DNA from: Ceratodon purpureus
Taxonomy: Eukaryota > Streptophyta > Bryopsida > Pseudoditrichales > Ditrichaceae
Reading direction: 5' to 3'
Length of the DNA stretch: 64,000 nucleotides
Assembly: GCA_014871385.1 (NCBI GenBank)
Contig: CM026424.1
Coordinates: 5,819,320 to 5,883,319 of the forward strand
Shown: positions 10,945 to 22,670 of the stretch, one piece after another
How the letters are laid out: the number at the start of each line of letters is the position of its first letter
Position numbering within the stretch: position 1 is the first letter of the stretch
Position numbers and translations under genes: made by a program
Notes under the pieces: generated by a model
Database searches by the model: none
Told to the model about the DNA's origin: nothing
Seen by the model: the letters and a program-made list of their open reading frames with translations, nothing else

Positions 10945-13900
10945 ATGGAGTGGCTCAGTTGTCGCCGTTTTGGTGTGGTGTGTTTAGTTTTGTGTTTAGT
11001 AGTGGGTTTGTCGTGTGGGAAGGAGTGTAACAATGTGCCGACCGAGCGTGTCTCGCATACAATTCGTGCTCGGGAGAGTGCGGGAGGTGGGATGTTGGGT
11101 GAGGTTTCGGAGAGTGGAAATGGAGGGGTGTTGGCCATGCCGAAGGCAGCCCTAATTAGCTCGTTCAGGAAGTTTTTGAGTGGGTGGAGTGTGGAGCGGT
11201 GGGAGAATTTGGCTCGGAGGGGAGGTTTTGCGGAAGAAGAGCTGAAGGATGATGACGTGATGGTGGAGTTTGACGATTGGGGGCAAGCTTGGAGTAGGAT
11301 TGCCAAGCCGATGGTGAAGAGGAGCGTGCAAAGAGGTGAGAATCGGAGGATGCGTGGGGGTTGGAGCGGCGTTCCTGCATTGCATCCACAGGCTGCTGAT
11401 GGAGTCGATGGCAAGTATGGACGGCGACGCAGCTTGAAAGGTGCCGCGAATCGCACATCGATGTTGAAGGATGTCAGCTTGCACAAGGTATGATAGATGA
11501 GTGACCATGAGCTTCTTTGTACTGCTGGGATTTCGATGTAATGGGTGGGAATGTAGGGAATTGTTTGGAATGTTTATCGGTGAGTGTTGATTTTTGGAAG
11601 GTAATTTGTGTTTGAAGGGAAGCTTGGAAATTATTTGGTCCTGCACAGGTGAGACTGGGAGCAGCCTCACCGCAGTTGGTGGCTCAGAACACCAACCTGC
11701 AATACTTGTTGGAGCTGGATATAGATAGCATGGTGTGGAGTTTTCGCAAGGTCGCAAATCTGGATGCCCCTGGCAAACCGTACGGTGGCTGGGAATCGCC
11801 AGTGTCTGAACTTCGTGGGCACTTCGTCGGTTAGAATGCATTTCCTTTCTTCTCCTGGTTATTATAATGGCAGTCGTGGAGAAATGTTTAATATCCCAGT
11901 CTGATTGTTCAATGGTGTCCAATGGAAGTGATTCAAATTGTAGTTCCTGCTAGTATGCCTGATCAGTTTTACTGGCTTCAACCATGACAGGGGTTTTACC
12001 TTTTTGGATCATACCCTCCCAGTATTTATTTGAAATGTGCGAGGGTTTGGTTCAATGTATGTTTGGGGATTATTTCTGCTTACATCTGATTTACACGATG
12101 CTCCCCTTTCAATTGGCACAAGGATACTGCCTGTCGTTGTTTGAGATAACTCAAACTTGTCACAATTGCTAGTGTCAGTATCGGGTGTTTGATTCTTGTT
12201 AGAGTGCTTTCTACAGGTCATTATTTGAGTGCGTCTGCATTGATGTGGGCAAGTACGCACAATGAGACACTTCAGAAGAAGATGGACGCCCTTATTCAAG
12301 CTTTGAAAGAGTGTCAATCGAGCCTTGGGACAGGCTATCTCTCCGCATTCCCTTCTGAATTCTTTGATCGATTCGAAGCCATTGATTATGTATGGGCGCC
12401 ATACTACACGATACACAAGGTACGGACAGCTCAAGCATTTGAAGCGTTTCAAAACATTATTTCGCGTTTATTCTGAGAGCTATTATGCATAGATGTTAAT
12501 AGCTTTTTATTTGACTTCGTAGCCCTTGCCGCTTTTGAAACAGAAAATGACTTGGAAGGATGGTGACATGTGAACTTCAACCGTTTGGAATAGGATCATA
12601 TGTGAAGACGCTAGAGTTCGTGGTTTAAATGCTGCCAATATCTCAAGAGTTCTAAAACAAGCGTTTATGTTGCTGTTTAATCAGATTATGGCAGGGTTGC
12701 TGGATCAGTACCTATTGGCTGAATCCAAAGATGCTCTCGACATGGTCGTGGAAATGGCTAATTATTTCCACAAAAGGGTCAAAAATGTGATTGAGAAGTT
12801 CACGATAGAACGTCACTGGAAGTCCTTAAACGAAGAGACAGGTGGTATGAATGATGTTCTTTATCGATTATATACTGTAACGGTGAGCTCTCTTGTTGAT
12901 TTTTTTGCGTCAGAAGTTTACAGCTCATTTGCCTAGATTTTTTCTGGTTTTATGGGACTAAACAGAATCGAGTTACTCTCCATGGCAAAATATACACTAA
13001 CGCAAATTCCCCGGCCTCTTGTCAGTAGAACTGGAATTTCACAGCCGCTTAGCTTGCAAAGTAGACTGTTGTACTTTCTTAGTAATCCGATGAATTTCTG
13101 TGAAACAGAACGAGAATGATCATTTGGAGCTTGCGCATCTCTTCGACAAACCGTGCTTCCTTGGTCCCCTTGCCCTTCAGGTAATTCTTAATGCTGAATT
13201 CTAGACTGGATTCAAGTTAATGTCGATAATCACAAATTGCTTGGCCCTTTTCCCTAATATATTGGCTGCTGCAGGCCGATCATCTATCTGGTTTTCATTC
13301 AAATACGCATATTCCAGTCGTTGTTGGAGCTCAGATGCGTTATGAGGTGACTGGTGATCCAATTTACAGAGTACGTCACTTCTCTAGAAGGTTTTACCAC
13401 CATTGATTAGTTAATGGTCTGTTATGCACTGATTTATTCAAGCCTCCGCTGTACCTGCACAAGTGAACACTGTCATGGTAGTTTTGCTGCACTTTCAAAC
13501 ATGGAACACATCTTCCGATTCTTGGAAGTTTACATTGTGGTAGGGTGATTGTTGCTTATTGTTTACCTTGATGTTCTTTCAGAGTATTGCAGAATACTTC
13601 ATGAGAATAATAACTTCATCCCACAGTTATGCCACGGGTGGCACTTCAGTCTCTGAGTTCTGGTAAGTGGATTTTACTGTTAAAGTCTGTTTTGTACATC
13701 TGCTTCCAACCAACATGAGATTTATGCAGGGGGTCCTTTTAGGTCATGATTTCACAGACCATACAATTTTGAAATTCGCTGCTTCCACATGAAATTTGTA
13801 AACCCAATATCCGGAAATTGCAAAGTACTGTACTGCAATTTATAGTGCTTTCTCGTCCGTTCTCTCCTTTTTTCTGATTGTGGGATTTAAAGAGCAGGTC

Positions 13901-16407
13901 GGATCCTATGCGGCAGGGTGATACTTTGCACACTGAAAATCAGGAGACTTGCACCACCTACAATATGCTTAAGGTTGGTCTCATGCCTCTCTATATCTGT
14001 CCGGATATGTCATCATCAATCCAATAGATTGTTTTTGGCCCTTTAATAATACCTATGCAGTGTGCACAATATCGTTCGCATTTTATTTCCAGTTTCAGCT
14101 CTCTCTAGTAACCTTCAAACTCTTTTGCATCAAATTTCAACTATGTCTTGACTGCAGTTTAGCATCTAGTTATGGCTGCAGATTACATTACAGTAAAATT
14201 TATATCTTTCCGAGTGTTGTAAGTCATGCACCAACATTGTTTGTACGGTGGACTTCGCTACAGATTGCAAGGACTCTATTCCGATGGACTAAGAAAATCA
14301 AATACATGGATTACTATGAGCGCGCACTTGTAAATGGTATTCTTGGAACCCAAAGGGGGCAGCAACCTGGAGTGATGATATACATGATGCCAATGGGGCC
14401 GGGTGTATCAAAGGCGAAGAGCTATCATGGCTGGGGGAATAAATTTGATTCCTTCTGGTGCTGCTATGGAACTGGTAAGCTCTCAACTGATTTGATCTAT
14501 AACGTCATTTATTCATCATCTCTCATCTCTTGTCTCCTATTACTTTCTGTAGATACCTTTACAGAGCTGGGAGGTTAATGGTCTCTCTTCTAGATTTTCT
14601 ATCAGGATAGATGCCGAAAGTTGTTAGCTATACTTCAAACTTCTCTGCGGAGAGATAATGCCTTCTACTACCTTGTGGATTTCTGGAGAAGTAATGCTTA
14701 TCTAATCATTGCAAATTCTCGTACCCATGTCATAGATATCAGCGACTAGTACCAGTGCCGTAGTCTGGAACTCTAAATGGTAGCCTCCTACGCCCTTGCC
14801 TGTTGAGATTTAAACTAATTTTGTACAAGCCGTCATTTAATTGTGATCTCGATGCAGCAATTGAGTCGTTTGCAAAGCTGGGTGACTCTATCTACTTCGA
14901 AGAGGACAGTGAGATCCCTGCAGTGTACATCACCCAATTCGTGAGCAGTGACTACGAATGGGATGCAGCTGGACTCGTACTCCATCAGTCACACAAGCCC
15001 TTGAATGTTGAGGAGTCCGTACTTGAAGTGAGTCTCTCCTTCTCTCGTGGAGCAAATGTTGGTGCAACTGCCTCTGCAAATGAGGAAGATGCAGCAATTC
15101 ACATCCGCATACCAGAATGGACACCTGGAAATGGTTGTCGTGCTTATCTGAATGGCAAAGAGATTGAGGCTCCCACTCCAGGTATGTGGATCAATGCAGC
15201 ATTCTCTTTGTCTAGAACCACAAATATAGATGTTGTACAAATCATTCTTAGTATTACACCGTGGACCTTGTATCGCTAATCAGTGGAGACCTTTTAATCA
15301 GCTTTGTATGTTATTTTTTATTGCTCAGGAAAATTCTTCAGCATGGTGCGGTCATGGAGTCCTGGTGATCAACTTGTGCTTATACTGCCCATGAGTCTCC
15401 GGTTGGAGAAAATTCAAGGTAATCATTCAGTACACTAATTCTGCAAAAAAAAATCTAACCCTTGGGTAAAGTTTTTGGGTGTTGGTTTTCGAGCAATCAA
15501 GTCAAATTTTCCATGAAGTAGATGATTTAAAGCCAATCGATTGTTGAGAGGAGTTTGTTGGATGAATCGAACAGATGATCGAAGTCGCTATTCGGCACTG
15601 CATGCAATTATGTACGGGCCGTTTGTGATGACTGGACTGAGCACGGGCGAGTGGAAACTCGGGAATTTGGGAAGCTTGTCAAAGTGGATGCACCCTGTCC
15701 CAGCTGCCTACCGCAGCCAATTGTCGACATTCTCCCAGGATCATGTTATCAAAGGTCAATATAGCGGCCCGCTTGTCATGGCTTGCGACAACGGCACTGC
15801 GGTCATGAGCTCTGTTCCAGTGGATGGGACTAACCAGTGTGGACATGCAACATTCAGAGTGGCTGATCCTCTTGACGATCACTTACAGAAGGACACATAC
15901 GGCAAGCGGCTTGTCTCCTTGGAACTTTTCAGCCAACCAGGACGTTTTTTGAAACATAATGGCAAAGATAATCTCATCTCCGCTGGACCCCCAAATTGTC
16001 TTCAACACACCGCAGTGTATGACAGATTACGGAATTCGAAGCTGGCAAAGAATTCGGAGAGGTCAGAAATACTGGGTGATTGCCCGACCGAAGATTCGGT
16101 GTTTATTTTCCTTCCAGGTTTGACAGGAGAAAGCGATACGGTCTCATTTGAGGCTGCAAGTCAGCCTGGTTGCTTTCTAAGTTCGAGCTCGGATGCAACT
16201 TCCGTGCAAGGTGGTGTGTTTTTGCGGTGTAAAACGTCAAAGAACGACAGCACCTTCGATGCTATGAGTACGTTTTCTGTTCAAACGGGCGTAGCAGCAT
16301 ATCATCCTCTGAGCTTTATTGCCGAAGGAGAGTATCGAAACTTTCTTCTTGCCCCGCTGAATTCTCTGCGAGATGAGACCTACACCATTTACTTCGACAT
16401 TCAGTGA
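10945..16407 (+). CDS. Secreted DUF1680 / GH127-like glycosidase with C-terminal AbfB-like domain
   Basis: Twelve exons with consensus borders give 968 residues: 10945-11487, 11649-11829, 12217-12419, 12685-12882, 13109-13180, 13275-13370, 13583-13662, 13898-13973, 14264-14474, 14858-15181, 15329-15418 and 15575-16407. The ATG at 10945 was chosen because it starts a clean signal peptide (MEWLSCRRFGVVCLVLCLV). The catalytic region spans about residues 190-720. It keeps the zinc-site pattern known from bacterial GH127 beta-L-arabinofuranosidase: ENQETC (about 471-476) and FWCCYGTG (about Cys549-Cys550). The last exon adds a ricin-B/AbfB-like carbohydrate-binding module, as in other plant DUF1680 proteins. 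Likely role (inference): removing arabinofuranose from cell-wall glycoproteins or arabinans outside the plasma membrane. The gene is convergent with the methyltransferase gene 394 bp downstream. Substrate is not proven for plant members. Confidence 0.9.
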
Positions 16408-16800
16408 CTGCAATATTCGGGGCGTAGAGCTATCAATGGATCACATTACATTCCAGTATGTTAATTTTGTAAAGCTTTGTAAGGTACGTGCAGATAGTCA
16501 GGGAAGAATGATAGACGATTATAATGATACAATATACCAGATATTCCAGTGTGAATATAAACAATGGGTTTAGAATTTGTTTACTTTAATTGTAATAAAT
16601 CGAAGATAGTTTGGATGTCGCTCTATTGGGTACATACCCTTCGTGCTCAGACTAGATCACAAGTAACATGCACATGACGTACAAACTAAACTTCCTGTTT
16701 TTTCCATATTTCGTTTCTAGATTTCACTGTACATCCACTAAGCCACAACGACTGCAGTGTCATCGAATTCGGACTCTACATAACTATGATAAGCTGGGTA

Positions 16801-18145
16801 CTACTCTCGGATAGGCTTGAAATTGCGGTAAGCAACAACGGCGTAGAAAGGATCCCTACCGGCAGACGCAAACAAGTTTGTAATGAAAGAGAAGGGGTTC
16901 GGAGATGTGTTCTGAGATGACTTCGCATCTGGAAGTTTCTTCACCACCTCCGGTACCGTGAATCCGTCAATGCACTGGAAATACTGCTTCACAAGCTGGG
17001 TTCGGCTGTAATCGCTGCCGTCCCGCCATGCTGCCACGGCTTTCTCGTAGAACATCCGGTTGCTGAAGCTCACGATGCAAACCCCACCAGGTCGAAGAAC
17101 TCGGTAAATCTCAGCAAAAACCTTCTCCGGTTGCTCTAAGTACTGGACGCTGACGGTACAGACGACGGCGTCAAAGGAGCCGTCTGCATTCTCGATCTTC
17201 GGCTCTGCATTCAAATCCTTGACGAAAAAATGGTCTAGCTGCCGGTTGCGTGAAAGCTCCTGTGCGTTGAGGCCATGGCCAACTACGCGTTTGTACTTTT
17301 TCTCAGCTGCACATATCAATTGAAAGAGGAGGAGGTCAGTAGACCTCAATCCATCGACCATCAACTTACCAGCTACAACAAGACCCATAAACAAGCTAAA
17401 AACCATCACTATCGAAACGGGCAACAGATGTATGAAGATATAAAAGAAGCACTTAAATTCCTGGCAGCTCCTAGCAACTCAAGGATTGGGAAGTTCCAAT
17501 GCTGCTATTTCGCAAATCTATTGTTGGCTACTTGAATCTACTTCTGCAGTCTACATAATACTACAGTTTGTACTCTGCATTCAGTTCAAATTGTATAAAT
17601 CAAAAGTGTGTTGTGTTTGTTTTTAATCTGGCAATGAACTGCAAAGATTTCCAGATCATTTCACAGAATGCTATTGCATATGGGTCGGTCTACCTTAAAA
17701 AGGATTAAGAATTTAGGGTTTGTAATCCAGTACCTGGCAAATGGCTGACCCAAGAGCTCATGAGATCCAACACCTCGGCATTATCAGGTATGCGCTCACG
17801 GTAGAGATTAGTGAGAGTGGAAAGAAACTGATCATCGACGTGAGTAACCAATCTCGGGGAGGAGTAGAAGCCCCTATCAGAGGTAAGATTCAATTTAGCT
17901 CTGCCCTCTTTGTTCAAAACCTGGCGCAGAATTCGACCACCCTGCGAGTCGGTCATGCCACTGCTACTACTACACTCCGGAGTTGCCATCACCCCTGAAT
18001 GCTTCAAGTTTCGCCTCGAGGTGGCTGAATCCGGTGGTAGGAAAAACGAGTTCTTCTGCGTAGCGTAGAAGGACGAGGAAAAGCTAGAGAAACACGCGGT
18101 CCCAGAGCTAATTGTCGCTTGTTGCGCGAGACTAACCATTGCCAT
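16801..18145 (-). CDS. Plastid-type class I SAM-dependent methyltransferase (Methyltransf_11)
   Basis: Two exons, 18145-17734 and 17306-16801, joined through GT-AG borders, give 305 residues. The first ~65 residues are rich in Ser/Ala and poor in acids, like a chloroplast transit peptide. Next comes a block (FYSSPRLVTHVDDQF) conserved in a small plant family. The SAM-binding core has motif I as AEVLDLMSSWVSHLP, then SFDAVVCTVSVQYL and a VLRPGGVCIVSFSNRMFYEKA segment. The intron falls just after motif I, at SHLP. The motifs look intact and the length is usual for the family. The methyl acceptor is unknown to me. Upstream, 5' leader sequence and a possible divergent first exon separate it from the mobile element starting at 18868. 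Confidence 0.88.
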
Positions 18146-18764
18146 AGCTACTGCAAAAAATCCATGAACCCACTTCAGAACTAGCCCAAGTGCAAGAATC
18201 CAACCTCACACACCATCCCACATCCATCCTCAAAACCCATTCTCAACAACCATTGTCCTCCAAACACCACCCAAGCCAAATCCCAACTCCAAAACACCTC
18301 CTGAAAACCTATCCATTTTAACCATCCACCAACCGTTTAAAAACCATCCACTCAAACAAGACTAAACAAAAAACACACTAACCATACATCACCACTTCAG
18401 CTCCAAGCAAAAAACAACGGTGTCCCACTACTCACTTGATCACAAGATGAACTCTCAGACTCGCCTCGCAAACCGAACAACCGACATGCATTCACAGTAG
18501 CATGCAATTGTCACGCTGGCTTGAAGCTGATCCCCAAATTTTTCTTTCAGCTGAATACTAACTAGTGCATGAGTTTTGCAAATCTAGAACTGAGATGAGG
18601 ATTCTCCCAGCTTCAGGAGCAACTGGTTGCATGATCTAGCTGAGTTTAAGCTAGTGCAATCTGTAATAGTGCAGTTTTATGAATGTGGATGCGGTAAGTT
18701 TGTAAAAGTGTGGTCTTTGCTGTGCTGTGCATTGAGCGATGCGACAAGTAGTTCGAGAGTGACG
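18146..18764. other. Shared upstream region between methyltransferase and candidate plus-strand exon
   Basis: 18170-18430 is CA/AC-rich on the plus strand and lies where the methyltransferase leader and promoter should be. No TATA box or other site can be assigned with confidence. Confidence 0.35.
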
Positions 18765-18823
18765 ATGGCAACTGAATGGGAGCACGTGGGACGAACTGGG
18801 CCTCTTCATCCCCAGTGGCCAAA
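18765..18823 (+). CDS. Candidate first exon of a small plus-strand gene
   Basis: An ATG in good context (GACGATGGC) opens 19 codons reading MATEWEHVGRTGPLHPQWP. They end exactly at a perfect donor, GTAAGT, in phase 2. The composition (Trp, His, Pro, Gly) is more protein-like than the local frames. The mobile element is inserted 44 bp downstream, in what would be the intron. A possible partner acceptor lies at about 24430 (TGTGTAG), giving only a short tail. I do not recognise the product. It could also be a chance frame. Confidence 0.3.
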
Positions 18824-19413
18824 GTAAGTGCTCATCTTTTGCTCTACTCTTTTGACATGGCCCATGACATTGCTTGGGGCCAGGGAGAATTGACCCTCAC
18901 ACTGGTGCCTTACCGGATGAATGTCATGGATGGTCCCTTCGGTATCTCATCCATCATGATCCAAGTAGGTAACCCATGGTTCGAACCCATGGTTACCTTG
19001 ACATGTGGATGAATGGGGGCTTTTTGGCCTTATTGTGCACTCATCCTTATGAACCCACATCCATTTAAAGGAATAATTGCAACTTGAAATTGCCTTCCAA
19101 TGAAATGAGAGGACCCAAACATTTTTGTGCACATAAATTGGAGTGGATATCACTTGTGGGTTCAAAGAAGATTTGTAAGTCAAGCACCTTTGAAGCTTTG
19201 AATGGGGTATGTTTCAAACCTTATACTTATTTGTTTTTGTTTTTTTTTTTTTTTTTTCTTTAACTCCATGCATTAAAAATATATGCACATTTGTATGGTT
19301 TATATTTTAAAAGCATGTTTTTGTAACAATTTAATAATTTTTTATTTCCTAGTTTTATAGGTGTTTTTGAGTAATTACACAAAGTAGAGATATAATTTTT
19401 TTGTAGAAATGCA

Positions 19414-20830
19414 ATCATGATGGGTATGGCTTAAAGAGTTGTGATGTATTCTAAAGTTTCTCTATGATGGGTATTTCCTCCATGAGATTGTGATTTATCT
19501 CCTATGTAGCCCATGATGGGTATTTCTTAGAGAACAAGATGCATTTCAAAATCTCTATGATGGGTATTTCCTAGAGATCGTGATACATTTTAAAATTGCT
19601 CTATGAGGGGTAATACCAAGATGAGTAAACCCTAAAGATGGCGATGAATTTAAAATTATGTTCATGATGGGTATTGTTTAGGGACTTAGGAAGGATATCC
19701 GAGTGTGCTTATTTTGATGATTGTTTCAAAATTTTGTGATATAACTCCATTGGGGCAATGATGGGTATTGCCCAATGTTCTAGTGTGCCATGAACCCATG
19801 AAATGGCAACCAGAGATAAATCTTTTTCCTAAAAAACTTGGGTATGATGGGTATTGTTTGGAGGGTTGTGATATGATACAAAGTAGATTTATGATGGGTA
19901 TTTTCCCTACGTCGTGATATAATTCAAAAAGTCTTCATGATGGGTATTGTGAAGAGAGTTATGAGAGTTGTTTATATATGCTTGCTTTGAAGATAATTTC
20001 AAGTTCCCGTGATAAATCTTATTTGGGCTTCATGATGGGTATTGCTCAATTATGAAGGTGCATCTTTTTGTGTTGGCATGATTGTTCTTGTGTGCATACA
20101 TTTTATTTTATTTTCATTTTGCAAATTAATAATTTATTAACTTAGACTTATTTGATTATACTTTTGATATTAATTATTTGATGTGTTATGTATTATTTAA
20201 AAAGAAGTTCCATCATTCTCTTGTAAGTGCTTGGAAACATGAGCTTTGCAATTTTCACCTTCATCAAAAAAACATTTACATGAACTTCATGAGAATACCC
20301 ATCACGAAATAGTTTTAGGCACAATAATTATATCTCTGGTTTTTAAACTTCAAAGTCCTTAGCCTCGCAATACCCAACTCAATGAATCTTCAAATATATC
20401 ATGAGGTTAGAGCAATATCCATCTCGAAGACACTTTCAAGTATTACATGACCCAAGTGCGATACCCATCGCGAATCAATTTTTGGCTCAATAATTATATC
20501 TCTAGTTTTTAGATTCAATGTCATTAACCTCGCAATATCCAACTCAATGAGTATTTCAATATATCATGAGCTTAGAGCAATACCCATTTTGAAGTTATTT
20601 TCAACTATCACATGACCCAAGTGCAATACCCATCACGAAGCAAATTTTAACTATCACATGACTTGAGTCTAATACCCATCACGAAATAGTTTTGAGCTCA
20701 ATAATTATATCTCTGGTTTTTAAGCCTTAAGACCCATACTCACCATAATACCCATCTCGAAGAACTTTGATATATCACAAAAGCTTAGGGGCAAAGGAAA
20801 TACCCATCACGAATCAATTTTGAAGAAAAT
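19414..20830. repeat. Two convergent arrays of a 12 bp motif (ATGATGGGTATT)
   Basis: From 19414 to 20045 the motif ATGATGGGTATT occurs about eleven times on the plus strand, near 19414, 19465, 19514, 19558, 19603, 19665, 19759, 19844, 19891, 19937 and 20032. Spacing is about 45-50 or about 85-95 bp. From 20292 to 20830 the reverse complement (AATACCCATCAC/T) occurs about ten times with similar spacing. Near 20295, 20470 and 20680 the right arm shows a higher-order unit of roughly 170-210 bp containing ATAATTATATCTCTGG/AGTTTTTA. The bases between motifs are far less conserved than the motif. Subterminal arrays of short motifs are known as transposase-binding sites in some plant DNA transposons; that role here is inference. 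Confidence 0.8.
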
Positions 20831-21122
20831 AGTTGAATCTCTAAAGTGCAAAACCTTGGCAACCTTGAACTTGGAAATACACATGTTTTGATGGTCTACA
20901 ATGAAATCACAAATCCATTTGCAAATCTATTTATTAAAAATGATGGAAAAGATTTATGAAAGAAAGGTGTTTAAATTAATCCACAAAATTGATATTCCAA
21001 GTAAATCAATGATATGCAAAAAATGATACTTCATATTCCACAATATTGTTGCAACCATCACAATGAGGTTGGAAACAAGTCAATCTAAAAGAAAGGCTAC
21101 AAAATCAAAAGCACTAATGTAA

Positions 21123-22552
21123 TTAGAAATCGTAAACATCCTCTCCAAATCCTCCGTCTTCTCTTACTTCACTTCCTTCTCCTTGAACTCTACCATCTCT
21201 TCCATTAGGCCCACTATCCTCTTCATGCTCTTCTTCATCATCATGATTGTCTCCATCTTCATCATGATTGTCTCCATCTTCATCATCATCGGTTTGTGAA
21301 ATTATCTCTTCATAAACATCTTCTTCTCCCTCATCTTCTCCACTTCCCTCTTCTTCACTATTTAAGATTTCATCACCTAGGCCATGTTTTGCACGATAGG
21401 AATCACATGCAACCTCCACACGCTCCATTCTTGACACATTCTCCATCTCATAAAACTTGGTCTTCAAAAACATGTATCTTGCAATCCACTTATCCTCCCC
21501 TGTGATGAGACTATACACAAAACAATTAAAATAATACATAAGTATATGAAAATATAAAACTCTTAACATAAACATAAACAATGACAAAATTTAGAAGAAG
21601 AGAAGAAATTTAAACTCACATATTCTTCATACTCTTGGCTCGGTGCCACTTCACAATAGAAGCCACCAAACCCTTTCTCTCCTTCTCATTCCTTTCCCAC
21701 TTGGAATAATAAAACAATTCTTGAAAAGCCTTGGTCACTTTCTTGTTGTTTTGAGGGTTTGATCTCACAAAATCTGCAAGGGCCTCCAAGTTGTGCAATT
21801 TCTCAATCTTGGAGAAATTTAGATTACCTTTGCCCAAAGACTCAACTCCAAAAAACTCTTCCAACTTCTCACCATTCTTGATGAGACTAAGAAGGAGTGG
21901 GCATTGCCCTAGAGGTGGCTCCTTCCTAGCTCTCTCCTCCAATTTCTTCCAAGACATTTGAGCCCTAATGCTCCAAGCTTCCTTCTTCTTCTCAAACTCC
22001 TTCTTCTCTCTCAAGTAAGATGTGGTCATGATCTTCAAATTCGGATTCTTGGTAGTCTTCTTCTTCTTCTTGGTCTTCTCCTTTTCATTTTCATCTTCTT
22101 TAGACCCGGGCTTCAATTTCTCTAACTCCAACTTATGAGCTTTCTTCATGTGTTCATTGAAGTGGTACTTATGTTTGAAAGGTCCATATGGACACTTCCG
22201 ATTGTTCACACTTACAAGGCACAAGTAAGGGTCATCCTTACCTTCACCTTTGGACCAATGCTCTCCTTCAATTGCATCACCCATCTTTTCCATCACTTTA
22301 GGTATCTCATCCCCATTCCTATTCCTCTTCAAAATGACTACAAAAAATCACAATTAAAAATTATTTAGTTCTAAATAGCATTAGAATTTCTAGACTCAAA
22401 ACTCCATAATTCTAAATCCAAAAGAATTGCAAACATTTCAATCAACACTTAGCTTTACCTTTGGGCAAATGCTCTCCTTGAATTGCATGGTCCAAGTTGT
22501 CCACCACTCTAAGTGTCTCACCCCCATTCTTACTCCTCTTCCTCTTCACCAT
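21123..22552 (-). CDS. Unrecognised lysine-rich, acidic-tailed protein inside the transposon
   Basis: Three exons with consistent phases, 22552-22459, 22337-21620 and 21510-21123, give 399 residues. The ATG lies in the first of two duplicated exons; the second copy has no ATG but joins in frame. The N-terminal ~60 residues are thus two versions of the same Lys/Arg-rich block (GEHLPK and GEHWSK). Next comes a Cys/His segment (CLVSVNNRKCPYGPF then HFNEHMKKAH) that could hold one zinc ion, like a degenerate C2H2 or BED finger. A Lys/Glu helix-rich middle, a region with KWIARYMFLKTKFYEM, and a strongly acidic tail (EDEGEEDVYEE, DDDEDGDNHDEDGD) follow. No DDE catalytic pattern is evident, so I do not call it a transposase. 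It may be an accessory DNA-binding protein of the element or a captured host fragment. Confidence 0.55.
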
Positions 22553-22670
22553 GGCTACAAAAAATCACAATTACAATTCAATAAGTTCCAAAGAACATTA
22601 TAACTTCTAAACTCAAAATTCCATAATTCTAAATCCAAAAGATTTGCAAACATTTAAAAAATAAACTCCA
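22238..22670. repeat. 217 bp tandem duplication containing the first exon
   Basis: Two units with a period of 217 bp share the exon (AGGAGAGCATT..CCAAAGG on the coding strand), its acceptor (TTTTTTGTAG) and the upstream intron (CATAATTCTAAATCCAAAAG). Spliced in order, both exon copies stay in frame. The unit nearer the 5' end of the gene keeps the ATG. Confidence 0.7.

Noticed and set aside
10806-11922. Minus-strand open frames of 226 and 256 codons
   Set aside because: They lie opposite exons 1-2 of the DUF1680 gene, are low-complexity Ser/Pro/His-rich, and lack family resemblance.
18960-18998. AACCCATGGTTCG-type direct repeat looking like a palindrome or tRNA B box
   Set aside because: Checked as a palindrome: the halves are direct repeats rather than inverted ones. 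No A box precedes the GTTCGAACC string, so no tRNA or SINE is called.
20292-20830. Right motif array considered as a CRISPR-like array
   Set aside because: The conserved core is only 12 bp, spacing is uneven, the arrays face each other inside a plant transposon, and no cas-type gene is present.
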